DNA from: Paenilisteria riparia FSL S10-1204
Lineage (GTDB): Bacteria > Bacillota > Bacilli > Lactobacillales > Listeriaceae
Assembly: GCF_000525995.1 (NCBI RefSeq)
Contig: NZ_AODL01000007.1
Location: forward strand, 1-64,000
Reading direction: 5' to 3'
DNA: 64,000 bases
A program made the position numbers and the translations under genes. Positions within the stretch are counted from its first letter, which is position 1. Each line of letters opens with the position of its first letter. A model generated the notes under the pieces. The model worked only from the letters and a program-made list of their open reading frames with translations, had not been told where the DNA came from and ran no database searches. Shown in pieces: positions 46,925 to 57,314 of this stretch.

Positions 46925-48312
46925 GGCTGGCTCCCATTCATTACAAACTGGCTCGCATCATTCGCCGCCGTTCTCCCAGCGTGAATACAATCTGGAATTC
47001 CAACACCTCGGTAAGACATGCCCGCTAAGAAAATATTCGGGTGTTGCTGCTTCAAATCATGTTCTACCATCTCTAGGCGTTCCTGGTGCCCAACCGTATA
47101 TTGTGGCATCGCTTCTTTCATTCGACTTATCTCATAAAACAATGGCTCACCTTCTAGCCCAATCATTTCTTTCAAGTCTTCCTGCACATGTCGTACCATT
47201 TCCGCATCTGTCTGTTCTAACAGACCAACTTGTCCAGCCTTACCTAAAAAGCCTCGCAGTAACAATTTGCCATCAGGAACCATATGTGGCCATTTCTCCT
47301 GTACCCACGTACATGCCGTAATATGATAATCTCCAGTCCTAGCGACTAAAAAACCAGTCCCTTCAGGTAAATGAGACACAGCATCTTGATTATAAGCTAA
47401 CGAAATAGTTGCCAAGCTTGTCATCGGCTGCTCCATCAAAGGCTTCACAGCAGGAACATCTAGTAAAGACAGGACCACATCATGCGTCGTAGCAATAATA
47501 ATCGCATCTGCAACAATTCGTTCTCCATTTTCCAAAACAACCGTTGTGTTCTCAATACACTTCACAGCCGTATTTGCGTGAAGCCTTTCTGCTGGTAACG
47601 CCTTTACGAGCGCATCCGTCAACGTCGATAAGCCACCAGCAAGTGTCCGAAACGCGCCAATTGTTTTCGCCGTTCCCGTCGTATTCACAGTCTCCGGGCG
47701 ATGACTTTTCAACCCATACATCAAGCTTCGATATTGTTTCGCCGTACTTTCGAATTGAGGAAAAGTCGCGCGCAGACTCATCTCATAAATATTTCCCGCA
47801 TAAATCCCAGCCAGCAAAGGTTCAATCAAGCGTACTACCATCTCTTTACCAAAGCGATACTCAAAGAAATCCCCAATCGACTGATCGGCTTCCGTCACAT
47901 TCGACTCCAACATCAGCTCTTCCAGCGCGCGAACCTTCCCATCCTCCGTCAATAAATCACTTTCTAATAACGCACGAATATCCGTCGGAATTCCCATCAC
48001 AGACCCTTCTGGAATCGGGTGGAGCGCCTTATCATGATAAATATAAGACTTACCAGTCGCATTCGTAATTAACTGATCCGTCAAGCCCAAATCCTCCACT
48101 AATGCCAGTCCAGCAGGCTTGCGCGCCAAGAAAGAATCTGGCCCTTTCTCAATAATAAAGCCCTCGCGCAACACCGTGTTAAATTTCCCACCAAAATGAC
48201 CGTCCGCTTCAAAAAGATGCCAATCCACTTCTTCTTGATTCATCTGGCTATTCAAATAATATGCCGCCGACAACCCTGTCAAGCCTCCACCAATAATTAT
48301 GATTTTCTTCAT
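46921..48312 (-). CDS. hemY: coproporphyrinogen III / protoporphyrinogen oxidase
   Basis: A 463-residue FAD enzyme: IIIIGGGLTGLSAAYYL at 3-19 (dinucleotide-binding motif), EKGPDSFLARKP near 55, GFRTLAGGLSTL-like segment near 222 and the C-terminal FLAGMSYRGVGIPDCIHAG (FAD). In Firmicutes this HemY-type enzyme oxidises coproporphyrinogen III (CgoX). It is oddly placed between membrane PH proteins and acpS, as in Listeria. Confidence 0.93.
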   Translation of the reverse strand: MKKIIIIGGGLTGLSAAYYLNSQMNQEEVDWHLFEADGHFGGKFNTVLREGFIIEKGPDSFLARKPAGLALVEDLGLTDQLITNATGKSYIYHDKALHPIPEGSVMGIPTDIRALLESDLLTEDGKVRALEELMLESNVTEADQSIGDFFEYRFGKEMVVRLIEPLLAGIYAGNIYEMSLRATFPQFESTAKQYRSLMYGLKSHRPETVNTTGTAKTIGAFRTLAGGLSTLTDALVKALPAERLHANTAVKCIENTTVVLENGERIVADAIIIATTHDVVLSLLDVPAVKPLMEQPMTSLATISLAYNQDAVSHLPEGTGFLVARTGDYHITACTWVQEKWPHMVPDGKLLLRGFLGKAGQVGLLEQTDAEMVRHVQEDLKEMIGLEGEPLFYEISRMKEAMPQYTVGHQERLEMVEHDLKQQHPNIFLAGMSYRGVGIPDCIHAGRTAANDASQFVMNGSQP

Positions 48313-48339
48313 TTGAATCCTTCTTTCTGCATCGTAGAC

Positions 48340-49821
48340 TTATCTCTTCGACGGCTGATACCAATGATACAGCCGGTTCGCATCCGCACTTCCCATATAA
48401 CGAACAGACGACTCTAAATGCGTCTGTCCTGATTTTAATAACACGGAAAAATGCGCCACATTTCCCTTACGCATCCAAATACTCTGGGAACGCTTCGCTG
48501 ACTGCACGCGCTGCTTCAACATGAAATCTGTCCTTCTAGCAATAAACGGTCGTCCTCGCAAAACAAGCTCTGTATCCGTAGCATAAAAACCTGTCGCTCG
48601 ATATTCCGCAATCGCTCGCCATCCAAGAAGTGGCAACAGCAATAGACTAAACAGTCCCCATGGGAAAAATAAAATGCCCAGAATCAGAATCACCGGAATT
48701 GCCCAAATCGTATTAATAAAGAAGAACCGCCGTAAACTTGACTTCGGCACACGCTCCAAATGCTCCATCGGAAAAGTATACCCCTCCAAAATTTGCGGCA
48801 AGACTTCCAAAGCCTTCGCTTTCTTCACGATGGGCAAAATCACAATGTCTCCTGAATTCTTCTCATCCCCAGAGCTCCCAGCCGTCACCACTCGCACCGT
48901 AGCCAGTTTTAACATTTGACGTAGCGGTGATTCAATAAATTTAATCGACTGAATCCGTTCCAAAGAAATGGATGTATGTTGACGCTGCAATAATCCTTTC
49001 TCAACAACAAGATGATCTTCAAAACGCATCAGCTTAAATTGGAAGTATTTAAATAATGTCGTCACAATCGAAATACCCCATAAAACAAGAATAACCAAGA
49101 CAGCGATTAGAATAAGAATCACAATCCCAAATCGAATCAACATCTTAAACTGCTCTTCAACAAAATCATCTGGAATCAAATCCCGAAACTGCTGTCCAAT
49201 TGCTAAAATAACCAAGAAAGCCCCAAAGACACCGCCCGACGTAACTGCCATCAGCAATAACTCTTTTGTCTCTAAGCCAAATGTGAACAACGGCTTCTCC
49301 TCATTTTTTTCTTCCACAACCGCATCAGCCGATTCTTGCAAAGGAGCATCTTCCTCCGCTAATTCCGCAATTTTGCCCGCACGTAAATCTTTCAATTCTT
49401 GCGCGACACTCGCTGGCACGGCACTCAAATCGGCTTCCGCTTTCCCCCCACCAGCAGTTTCAATTAAAATCTGCACGACATGAAAAGGCATGTAAAAAAA
49501 CCACTGCTTCTGCTGCACAGTCTGAATCCGTTCATACGGAATGAAGATATTTTTCTTAAAAAACAGCCCATATTTCACTCGGATTCCCTTATCATCCATG
49601 CGATAGCGATATGTAAAATACTTAATCAAAGCAGGGGCGAGCAGCAAAATAATAAGCGCAATAACAAGCAACGGATACATCCACCAAGACAAAATCCCCT
49701 TCCCGCTAAAATTACGAAACAGAGTAAAAATAACCACTGCAATCGGAATAATACTCTGGCGAACGCTAACAATTAATTCCTTAATAAGTGCAATCGGATG
49801 CAGTCGTCTATCCTCATACAT
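48340..49821 (-). CDS. membrane protein with three bacterial PH (YdbT-type) domains
   Basis: A 493-residue membrane protein of the YdbT family: two-helix units at about 20-60, 190-240 and 365-400, each followed by a bPH2 domain (YRMDDKGIRVKYGLFFKK, MRFEDHLVVEKGLLQRQHTS, YATDTELVLRGRPFIARRT). Overlaps the YdbS-like gene. Role unknown; homologues affect extracytoplasmic bacteriocin resistance in some Bacillus. Confidence 0.85.
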   Translation of the reverse strand: MYEDRRLHPIALIKELIVSVRQSIIPIAVVIFTLFRNFSGKGILSWWMYPLLVIALIILLLAPALIKYFTYRYRMDDKGIRVKYGLFFKKNIFIPYERIQTVQQKQWFFYMPFHVVQILIETAGGGKAEADLSAVPASVAQELKDLRAGKIAELAEEDAPLQESADAVVEEKNEEKPLFTFGLETKELLLMAVTSGGVFGAFLVILAIGQQFRDLIPDDFVEEQFKMLIRFGIVILILIAVLVILVLWGISIVTTLFKYFQFKLMRFEDHLVVEKGLLQRQHTSISLERIQSIKFIESPLRQMLKLATVRVVTAGSSGDEKNSGDIVILPIVKKAKALEVLPQILEGYTFPMEHLERVPKSSLRRFFFINTIWAIPVILILGILFFPWGLFSLLLLPLLGWRAIAEYRATGFYATDTELVLRGRPFIARRTDFMLKQRVQSAKRSQSIWMRKGNVAHFSVLLKSGQTHLESSVRYMGSADANRLYHWYQPSKR

Positions 49822-50296
49822 CTTCCTTCGCCACCTTTACCAGTTCTAAAATATGATGCCGCAGCGTATCAGACTCTTGCGCACGAACAGCCTCAATATG
49901 ATGCACCGTTGCAGCCGTTGAAATCGATACCCGAACTAACTTTTGACGACGTAAAAGCGGTCCTTGCTCCGTTTCTACATGTTGCACACGAATCATCGGA
50001 ATCAATACCCGACTTCTAAAAATAATGCCATGCTGAATCTCTATCTCATCGTGCCTAATCTGATAACTCCAACGCGCCCAACGAAACGGCACGATTACAA
50101 ACAACGTCAACACAAAATAAAGTGCAGTAACAGCATAACCAATCAAACTCCACCAAAAAGAAATATCTATTGCACGAAACAATATACTAAGACCGATAGA
50201 GACTACTAAGAAAATCCCAATCGTAATGAAATACGTCTGTCGCCAGACTTTCTTAATCTCCTCAGGCAATTTCTGCGCCAAATTATCAAGCTCCAT
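49814..50296 (-). CDS. YdbS-like PH-domain membrane protein
   Basis: A 160-residue protein with two helices (about 20-70) and one bPH2 domain (IRHDEIEIQHGIIFRSRVLI). GGAGGCG lies 6 bases before ATG 50296. It overlaps the YdbT-like start and likely forms one complex with it. Confidence 0.85.
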   Translation of the reverse strand: MELDNLAQKLPEEIKKVWRQTYFITIGIFLVVSIGLSILFRAIDISFWWSLIGYAVTALYFVLTLFVIVPFRWARWSYQIRHDEIEIQHGIIFRSRVLIPMIRVQHVETEQGPLLRRQKLVRVSISTAATVHHIEAVRAQESDTLRHHILELVKVAKEDV

Positions 50297-50508
50297 AAAA
50301 ACGCCTCCTCTTTTTCTTTTTATCATACTTGAAAACCCCTGAAAAATAAAGCTTTATCCTCTGATATCTTGCAAGCCTTCCGAGCATTTTTCTACCCTTA
50401 TTTCTATTTTTCATGTATCATTTCATCATGACACAAAACTTCTTCTTTTGTTCATAATTTGTTCATTTCTTGTGTTTATACTTAAAGTTAGAAAGGTGGT
50501 AGTGACGT

Positions 50509-50964
50509 ATGAGAAATTCTTTTTTTAAAGTACTTTTATTTATTTTATTCTTTTCGACTAGTATACATATTCCTGTTCAGGCGGCCACTGCTAGCCCGAC
50601 GACTTCTAGCTTAAATGCTGATGCCTTTGTTGATATGTTTGAAATAGATGATTATACTGCAGCTAACCCTTATATCGTGGTTTCTGGACACAGCGCTTCC
50701 ATCACGTTCACCACAGATGAAGCCTCTAAAATCAGCCTGCACAACGATGTGACAACTATCAAAACGAAAGATTACGTGCAAGACCAAGAAATCACGGTCT
50801 CCCTTTTACAAGAAACCAATACATTTTTACTTACCATAACAACCAAATCAGGTACAACAACAACGTACCCCATTACGATAAAAACAGCGGCTAAGCCCAA
50901 GCACAAAGTCATGCCAAAGTTTGCAGAAACATCCATCACATCACCAAGAAGAAGTCATTATTAG
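50509..50964 (+). CDS. small secreted protein
   Basis: A 151-residue protein with signal peptide 1-25 (HIPVQAA), a beta-rich core resembling an Ig/cadherin-type fold (SITFTTDEASKISLHND, FLLTITTKSGTTTTYPI) and a basic C-terminus with no membrane anchor. GAAAGGTGG precedes the ATG. Family not recognised. Confidence 0.65.
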   Translation: MRNSFFKVLLFILFFSTSIHIPVQAATASPTTSSLNADAFVDMFEIDDYTAANPYIVVSGHSASITFTTDEASKISLHNDVTTIKTKDYVQDQEITVSLLQETNTFLLTITTKSGTTTTYPITIKTAAKPKHKVMPKFAETSITSPRRSHY

Positions 50965-51049
50965 AAAACTCTCTCATTATTTTCATTTTCGCTTCACCTT
51001 AATCCTGTAGAATAGAAGTATCAACAGCTACAGGAAGGATGAAATCACC

Positions 51050-51259
51050 TTGAAAAAGAAAATTGGATTTGGGCTCTTATGTTTCGTCATTGCACTAGGC
51101 GCCAGCATCCTACTCACACAACCAAGTGTGAAAGATACGGCGAATGATATAAAAACCAATTATATCGAAGCTACATCGACTGAAAAGATGAGTAATCAGC
51201 TAGACACGTTGATTCAAGAACAAAAAGATTGGTTCATCGAAAAATTAAGTGGATCATAA
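51050..51259 (+). CDS. small membrane/secreted peptide
   Basis: A 69-residue protein: basic start KKKIGFG, hydrophobic 5-22, then a charged helical tail (SNQLDTLIQEQKDWFIEKL). TTG start after GGAAGGATG. No family known. Followed by a terminator shared with queT. Confidence 0.55.
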   Translation: MKKKIGFGLLCFVIALGASILLTQPSVKDTANDIKTNYIEATSTEKMSNQLDTLIQEQKDWFIEKLSGS

Positions 51260-51306
51260 AAAGCATGATAACAGCCACCTCAATGGTATGTCATCATGCT
51301 TTTTTG
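51258..51306. terminator. bidirectional terminator
   Basis: AAAAGCATGAT and ATCATGCTTTTTT flank a short loop between the small plus-strand gene and queT. Confidence 0.8.
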
Positions 51307-51310
51307 CTTG

Positions 51311-51796
51311 TTAATTAATAATTTTCTTGAAATCGATGCGTTTATTGATATAGTACATAATTGGCGCACCTACTGCTAAAACGATGCATTCGCTGATAGC
51401 CAGTGTCAACCATGTGTAGAAAAATGGTAAGGAAGCCACTAACGCAAGTTCCCATGCAATAATAAACATCGTTGCCGAGAATACAAGTGTTGTAAGCACC
51501 ATTCGTATCTTCACGTTCTTCACATACTTACTCAGTAAAATAACGATTAAGAGTGAAATAGCCGATTGCCCGACGCCAAACACTAAATCATACCATCCGA
51601 GCGGTGAAAAGAAATTCGCAATCAACACACCTACCACAATTCCAAAAAAATACTTCTTATCAAACACGATTAAGTGGTTAAACATTTCAGACAAGCGAAA
51701 TTGTATATTCGTAAATCCAAAAGGCGCCACAACCAACGTCACGACAACATAAAGCGCCGCAACAATCGCATTGATTGTCAACGTTTTTATTTTCAT
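51311..51796 (-). CDS. queT: queuosine precursor transporter QueT
   Basis: A 161-residue membrane S-component of the QueT family, ALYVVVTLVVAPFGFTNIQF near 14 and RLSEMFNHLIVFDKKYF near 34, taking up preQ0/preQ1 via an ECF transporter. A preQ1-I riboswitch lies in its leader, which fixes the substrate class. Confidence 0.93.
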   Translation of the reverse strand: MKIKTLTINAIVAALYVVVTLVVAPFGFTNIQFRLSEMFNHLIVFDKKYFFGIVVGVLIANFFSPLGWYDLVFGVGQSAISLLIVILLSKYVKNVKIRMVLTTLVFSATMFIIAWELALVASLPFFYTWLTLAISECIVLAVGAPIMYYINKRIDFKKIIN

Positions 51797-51809
51797 TTTA
51801 TAACTACTC

Positions 51810-51847
51810 CCTTAGTTTTTTTACGTAGGATGGTTTCGAACTACGTT
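51810..51847 (-). promoter_or_regulatory. preQ1-I riboswitch
   Basis: Minus strand: stem ACGTAG/CTACGT (51841-51846 and 51823-51828), 12-base loop TTCGAAACCATC, then the A-rich tail AAAAAAACTAAG (51811-51822) that overlaps the GGGAG ribosome site. This is the aptamer layout of preQ1-I, controlling translation of queT. Confidence 0.88.
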
Positions 51848-52067
51848 TTCTCATCTATGTTACATTAAAAGCCCTGCTACATCAAGGTTTATTTTCACGT
51901 AAATGATTTTTTCAAAAACGTAAGCGCATACTTAGGAAAAAACACTTGCTTTTTTTCGCAAATGGGTGTAAATTCAATTATAGACTTTTTTTATCCACGA
52001 TGAAAAGCCTTTTCTTCACGCTTAATCAGGGATAAATAATATCCACAATGAAATCGAGGTGAATCTC

Positions 52068-52559
52068 ATGCAATTGACCAAAGGCGTAGAACAAGCGATT
52101 TGTATCATTGTTTTGCTATCGACGCAAGATAATCATAATCCGCTCGCATCCGACACGATTAGCGAACATTTACAAGTATCGCCTTCGTACTTAAAGAAAA
52201 TCATGCGTAAGCTCGTTGTCCAGAATATTATTCGTTCTGTACCAGGCAATAACGGTGGTTTTTCCTTAGCGAAAAGCCCAGAGCAAATCACACTTTTGGA
52301 AGTCGTCGAGTCCATGGAAGGCGAAATTTCAATTTATCCGGACACAGGGTTGATCAACAAAGTTTTCCGCGATGGTGTGCACACTTCTAAAGGGGAAGCA
52401 GTGCTGCATGACGTCTTTAACGGCGCCAATAGCTTACTTCGCGATTACTTAGCCAAACAAACAGCCGCAGACCTACTCAAACGCACGATGGAGCAGTCAG
52501 AAATACCAGTTCTGAACTGGAACATAACGAACCTAAGCAATCAAAACAAGAAAGAGTGA
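52068..52559 (+). CDS. Rrf2-family transcriptional regulator
   Basis: A 163-residue Rrf2 protein: QLTKGVEQAICIIVLLS near 2-18, DTISEHLQVSPSYLKKIMRKL near 35 (recognition helix) and VPGNNGGFSLAKSPEQITLLE near 63. It has no Cys cluster of the IscR type. ATG 52068 after GAGGTG; the GTG at 52059 is too close to it. It precedes yhgE by 7 bases and probably regulates it. Confidence 0.88.
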   Translation: MQLTKGVEQAICIIVLLSTQDNHNPLASDTISEHLQVSPSYLKKIMRKLVVQNIIRSVPGNNGGFSLAKSPEQITLLEVVESMEGEISIYPDTGLINKVFRDGVHTSKGEAVLHDVFNGANSLLRDYLAKQTAADLLKRTMEQSEIPVLNWNITNLSNQNKKE

Positions 52560-52566
52560 TTTTTTT

Positions 52567-55173
52567 ATGAACATGTTAAAACAAGAATGGAAACGGCTAT
52601 TAAATAACAAAATCTTGCTCGTTTCGACAATCGTCATTTTATTTATCCCAATCTTATACGGCGGTGTTTTTCTAAAATCCGTCTGGGACCCTTATGGCAA
52701 AACTAACGCCCTTCCTGTTGCGGTCGTCAATGAAGACCAAGCCGCGAGTTATGAAGGCGAGAAGCTCGATGTCGGGAACGAACTTGTCAAAGAACTAAAG
52801 AAAAACGATGACCTGGACTGGAATTTCATCGACGCAAAAGCAGCACAAAAAGGTCTCGAAAACGGTGACTATTACATGGTCATCACAATCCCGAAAGACT
52901 TTTCCAAAAACGCATCTACCGTTCTTGATGACACGCCTAAAAAAATGAATCTTTCCTATGAAATCAACCCAGCGCAGAATTACATCGGTGAAGTTGTCAC
53001 AGGACAAGGCGCATCAGCAGTCAATGCTAAAATTTCCAAAAAAGTAACAGAGAGCTACGCCAAAGCGATTTTCTCACAAATTTCTAAAGTTGGCGATGGC
53101 TTCCAAACGGCCGCAGATGGCTCGAAGAAATTAGATGAGGGTACTATAAAACTAAAAGATGGCAGCAAAGAACTAACAAAACAGCTGAACAACTTGGCTA
53201 GTAGCACGCCAGAATTAGCGAATGGTGTCACAAAATTAGATAATGGTGCAGTCAAACTAAACGCTGCCCTATCCCAATACACCGCTGGAACGAGCCAACT
53301 ACAAGCTGGTTTAGGCGACTTGCAATCAGGAACGAGTCAATTAGCAGGCAAATCATCTGAACTCGTAGCAGGTAGCATGAAACTTGCCGACGGTCTGAAT
53401 ACGCTAAACAACAGCACGGAGACACTAGCCGCTAAAGTTCCTGAACTAAACAACGGCCAACAACAATTAAACGATGGCCTCAAACAACTACAAACCGGTA
53501 GCCAAAAACTAAATGCCGGCTTACAAAAAATGAACAACGGCCTACCATCCAACGAAGATATCACGCAACTTTCCAACGGCCTAAAAGCAATGCAAAGCGG
53601 TATTGCCCAAATCAACAGTAAACTTGGCAATTCCGATGCTAGCGCTACAATGAAAACCATCACAACCGAGATGGAAAACATGTCCACAGCCATTAAAGCG
53701 CTCGGCGGAACGATTCAAAACAACGGCAAAAACACGACAGCCGCGATTACAAACACAGCCGCTTTTAAAAAGCTAACACCTGCAGAACAGCAAGAAATCG
53801 CAGGCGCATTGCAAACCGAACTGACAAAACAAGCAGGCGAACAAGCACAAATCGCCTCACAACTAGGAAAAAGTTTGACAACAACTGCTACGACATTACA
53901 AACACAATTAAAACCAATGGCAGACAACATCGGCACACTAAAAGCCGCGATTGGCGAATTAAACAATAAAGCAGGCATCTTGTTACCAGCAGCAGACCAA
54001 GCAGTCAACGGTTTTACAGCTGTTCGTACTGGTTTAACAATGAACAATGGCTTACTCGATGGCTCTAATCAACTAACTGCAGGCCTTGCACAAGTGACGA
54101 AAGGAAGCAACCAACTAGTAGCCGGAACATCACAACTAAGCGCCAACATTCCAGCACTTACAAGCGGTGTTTCCCAACTCGCAGACGGTTCGAACAGCCT
54201 AAACAGCGGCTTAACAGCTTACACAAATGGCGTGAACCAAGTAAATAGCGGTGTCGGCCAAGCAATCAACGGCGCTTCCAAACTAACACAAAACAATCCA
54301 GCCCTACTAGCCGGATCAGGCGCGCTAGCGGACGGAACGAACCAACTGACAGCGAAAGTTCCAACACTCGTAGATGGCTCTCAAAAACTAGCTGCTGGTT
54401 CCACAACACTAAGCAACGGTTTGCTAACATTGAACGACGGTACAAACGAACTCGCAACGAAATTACAAGACGGTGCCAAACAAGTTGGTGACATCAATCC
54501 ATCTTCACAAACATACGACATGATTGCCCAACCAACAAAACTAACCGAAGAAAAACTAAGCAATGTACCAAACTACGGTCACGGTTTAGCACCTTACGTC
54601 TTATCTCTTGGTCTTTACGTTGGCGCACTTGTGTTCAACTTTATCTTCCCAATTCGCCGTCCATCCATGACACCAACATCTGGCGTTTCATGGTGGTTAA
54701 GTAAATTCTCTATCGGGTTTGTCGCTGCTATTTTGCAAGCATTAATTCTTGATTTTGTGATGTTAGCACTTGGTTTAGATGTCGCACACATGGGAGATTT
54801 CTTCTTGATTTCGATCTTGACGTCTCTCACATTTATGTATCTCGTAATGCTTTTAGCAACAGCGCTCGGCAATCCAGGACGCTTTATCGCGATGGTCATC
54901 CTTGTTCTACAACTTGGTGCCAGCGGAGGAACGTTCCCAATGCCATTAACAGACGGCTTCTTCAACGCAATCAATCCATATCTACCAATGACACACACGG
55001 TTTACGGCTTCCGCCAAGCGATTTCATCAGGCCTTGGAAATCATCTTTTTGTAGTGAGTGCATGGATTTTAGTAGGCTTAATCGTACTTTTCAATGCCCT
55101 GCTTATCCTAACGCTAACCATTCGCAAAAACAAACGTTTCCCAGTCACAACACTACACGAACAAACCGTGTAA
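52567..55173 (+). CDS. YhgE/Pip-family membrane protein
   Basis: A 868-residue protein of the YhgE/Pip (phage infection protein) family related to ABC-2 permeases: one N-terminal helix (about 15-40), a large extracellular segment dominated by repeated G-x-x-x-L-x-x-G-x-x-x-L units (KLDNGAVKLNAALSQYTAGT-like), and five-six C-terminal helices (about 680-860). Related proteins secrete or bind ESX/type VII substrates or act as phage receptors; assignment is uncertain. Rrf2 partner upstream. Confidence 0.88.
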   Translation: MNMLKQEWKRLLNNKILLVSTIVILFIPILYGGVFLKSVWDPYGKTNALPVAVVNEDQAASYEGEKLDVGNELVKELKKNDDLDWNFIDAKAAQKGLENGDYYMVITIPKDFSKNASTVLDDTPKKMNLSYEINPAQNYIGEVVTGQGASAVNAKISKKVTESYAKAIFSQISKVGDGFQTAADGSKKLDEGTIKLKDGSKELTKQLNNLASSTPELANGVTKLDNGAVKLNAALSQYTAGTSQLQAGLGDLQSGTSQLAGKSSELVAGSMKLADGLNTLNNSTETLAAKVPELNNGQQQLNDGLKQLQTGSQKLNAGLQKMNNGLPSNEDITQLSNGLKAMQSGIAQINSKLGNSDASATMKTITTEMENMSTAIKALGGTIQNNGKNTTAAITNTAAFKKLTPAEQQEIAGALQTELTKQAGEQAQIASQLGKSLTTTATTLQTQLKPMADNIGTLKAAIGELNNKAGILLPAADQAVNGFTAVRTGLTMNNGLLDGSNQLTAGLAQVTKGSNQLVAGTSQLSANIPALTSGVSQLADGSNSLNSGLTAYTNGVNQVNSGVGQAINGASKLTQNNPALLAGSGALADGTNQLTAKVPTLVDGSQKLAAGSTTLSNGLLTLNDGTNELATKLQDGAKQVGDINPSSQTYDMIAQPTKLTEEKLSNVPNYGHGLAPYVLSLGLYVGALVFNFIFPIRRPSMTPTSGVSWWLSKFSIGFVAAILQALILDFVMLALGLDVAHMGDFFLISILTSLTFMYLVMLLATALGNPGRFIAMVILVLQLGASGGTFPMPLTDGFFNAINPYLPMTHTVYGFRQAISSGLGNHLFVVSAWILVGLIVLFNALLILTLTIRKNKRFPVTTLHEQTV

Positions 55174-55180
55174 TCATAAC

Positions 55181-55233
55181 AAAAATACCGCAAAATCTGA
55201 CCTTGACGGGTTTCAGGTTTTGCGGTATTTTTT
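55181..55233. terminator. bidirectional terminator
   Basis: AAATACCGCAAAATCTGA pairs with TCAGGTTTTGCGGTATTT, with A-run and T-run on the two sides; shared by yhgE and kup. Confidence 0.85.
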
Positions 55234-57202
55234 AGTTTACTTCACGAATCTTTCTTGTTTTCTTCTTCGATAAATAAAGCGGTACATTTTCGAGTTGGAC
55301 GTCGCTATATTCTAGCCCAAACCAACTTTCTGGCGATGTTGTAAAGCGTTTGATTAACAGCTTCATTTTCATAATCGAACGTTGCCAGTTCGTTAAATCG
55401 GCTTCTGTGCTTAGCTCATCTCGAACGAGTACGAAGCAGAAATCACCGAGCGTACGATTAGTCGCCGTCGAATATTTTCGTTTCTGCTGAGCTAATTTCC
55501 CTTTGCTGATGAGGTCTTTGGCGATTTGATGTAGGAATACGTTGATATCTTGTTCAACGCGGAAACCTAATTTTAATTGGACGCGAATGACAAAATCTGT
55601 GTCAAAGTTCTCGACAGTATAATAGGCGGTGTGAGGTCCATCTACGACTTGCACATTGACAAACCAATAAACATCGGCGCGTTTAGGACGCTTATCCAAA
55701 ATCGATGCCATGACTGCGTGTTCCACTCGTGCTGGATTTCTATTACTCGTTAAATAGACCAGATTATGCGCGAATTTAGGATAAGCGCCATCGTCTTTTA
55801 ATTTTGTAAGACTCGGAATGAACTTCTTGATTGGCACGCTTTTAACGAGCTTCGACTTGATATAGTAACCAGTAAACCAAATGTACATGAGTGCCATGAT
55901 AATTACTGCAAGGATTACTGCGACAAAACCACCATGCATGAATTTAGCAGCACTAGAGATAAAGAATGCGAGCTCAAGTACGCCAAATGTCATTAAAATT
56001 GCGGTTGTCGTAATAACAGAAAAGCCTTTTTGCAATAGGAATTGGAATAGTAATATCGTCGTCATAAGCATGGTCACTGTGATGGAGAGTCCGTATGCAG
56101 CCTCCATATGACTAGAATCTTGGAAGTACAGCACTACCCCTAAGCAAGCAATCCAGAGCACACTGGTGACAGCTGGAATATAGACTTGCCCTTTTGTTTC
56201 AGATGGATAGCGAATGCTTAATCTTGGTAAAAGGTTAAGCGCAATGGCTTCCGAAACTAGCGTATAAGCTCCGGTGATTAATGATTGTGAGGCGATAATT
56301 GCTGCCAGTGTGGCGATAAGAACGCCATACATAATAAACGGTTCTGGCATACTTTGGAAAAACGGATTAACAAACGGATCATCGATTTTTTTGAGCGATA
56401 AAATCCAAGCACCTTGTCCAAAATAGTTAAGTATTAAACACACTTTTACAAACGGCCATGTAATATAAATATTTTTGCGACCAACATGGCCTAAATCAGA
56501 ATATAAAGCCTCGGCCCCTGTCGTTGCTAGGAAAACACTACCAAGGATAAGAAATCCTGCCTTATTTTGATCACTAAAAAGTAACTCCACAGCATAATAT
56601 GGTGAAAATGCGCGGAAAATCGATAAGTCTCCTAAAATATTAATAATCCCTAAAATACCCAAAGCGGAAAACCAAATTAGCATTGTTGGGCCAAAAATTC
56701 GCCCAATAAACATCGTACCATAGCGTTGCATGAAGAAAATACAGCTCAAAATGGTGATAACAATCATGACAATCAAAGTCGTGTTACCTGTAAACAATGT
56801 CTCAAAAGCTGGAATCTCCTCAAGTCCTTCAATAGCGGAAGTAACAGTCACAGCCGGCGTCAAGACACCGTCAGCAAGCAAAGCCGCGCCACCTATCATC
56901 GCAGGTATAATCAACCATTTACCACGTTTACGAACTAAAGCATAAAGTGAGAAAATCCCACCTTCGCCATGATTATCAGCGCGCAAGGCGATGATGACGT
57001 ATTTAATTGTTGTAAGAAGTGTCAATGTCCAAAAAATTAGTGATAATGAGCCAATAATATAATCTTCCGAAACATGGTTTAAGCCACCATTACTTGCAAC
57101 AATCGACTTCATAACATACAACGGAGACGTTCCAATATCGCCATACACAATACCTAATGTCCCTATTGCAAGCCCCAACCTTATTTTATTCTTTTTCTCC
57201 AC
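55232..57202 (-). CDS. kup: KUP-family potassium transporter
   Basis: A 656-residue membrane symporter with twelve helices: YGDIGTSPLYVMKSI near 20 and GGEGGIFSLYALV-like (GEGGIF) near 76 are diagnostic, and LTPAVTVTSAIEGLE near 115. The C-terminal 190 residues form a cytoplasmic domain. In Listeria and lactic bacteria KupA is inhibited by c-di-AMP; no c-di-AMP riboswitch is seen upstream. Confidence 0.93.
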   Translation of the reverse strand: MEKKNKIRLGLAIGTLGIVYGDIGTSPLYVMKSIVASNGGLNHVSEDYIIGSLSLIFWTLTLLTTIKYVIIALRADNHGEGGIFSLYALVRKRGKWLIIPAMIGGAALLADGVLTPAVTVTSAIEGLEEIPAFETLFTGNTTLIVMIVITILSCIFFMQRYGTMFIGRIFGPTMLIWFSALGILGIINILGDLSIFRAFSPYYAVELLFSDQNKAGFLILGSVFLATTGAEALYSDLGHVGRKNIYITWPFVKVCLILNYFGQGAWILSLKKIDDPFVNPFFQSMPEPFIMYGVLIATLAAIIASQSLITGAYTLVSEAIALNLLPRLSIRYPSETKGQVYIPAVTSVLWIACLGVVLYFQDSSHMEAAYGLSITVTMLMTTILLFQFLLQKGFSVITTTAILMTFGVLELAFFISSAAKFMHGGFVAVILAVIIMALMYIWFTGYYIKSKLVKSVPIKKFIPSLTKLKDDGAYPKFAHNLVYLTSNRNPARVEHAVMASILDKRPKRADVYWFVNVQVVDGPHTAYYTVENFDTDFVIRVQLKLGFRVEQDINVFLHQIAKDLISKGKLAQQKRKYSTATNRTLGDFCFVLVRDELSTEADLTNWQRSIMKMKLLIKRFTTSPESWFGLEYSDVQLENVPLYLSKKKTRKIREVN

Positions 57203-57314
57203 CAGTCACGCACCCCCCCCAAAAAAATTTCTTTGCATCGTATTATACCACCAATACCCTAAAAAAACGAGCATATTCCTAATCTAAATTCATAAGACTA
57301 GAAATATACTCGTA

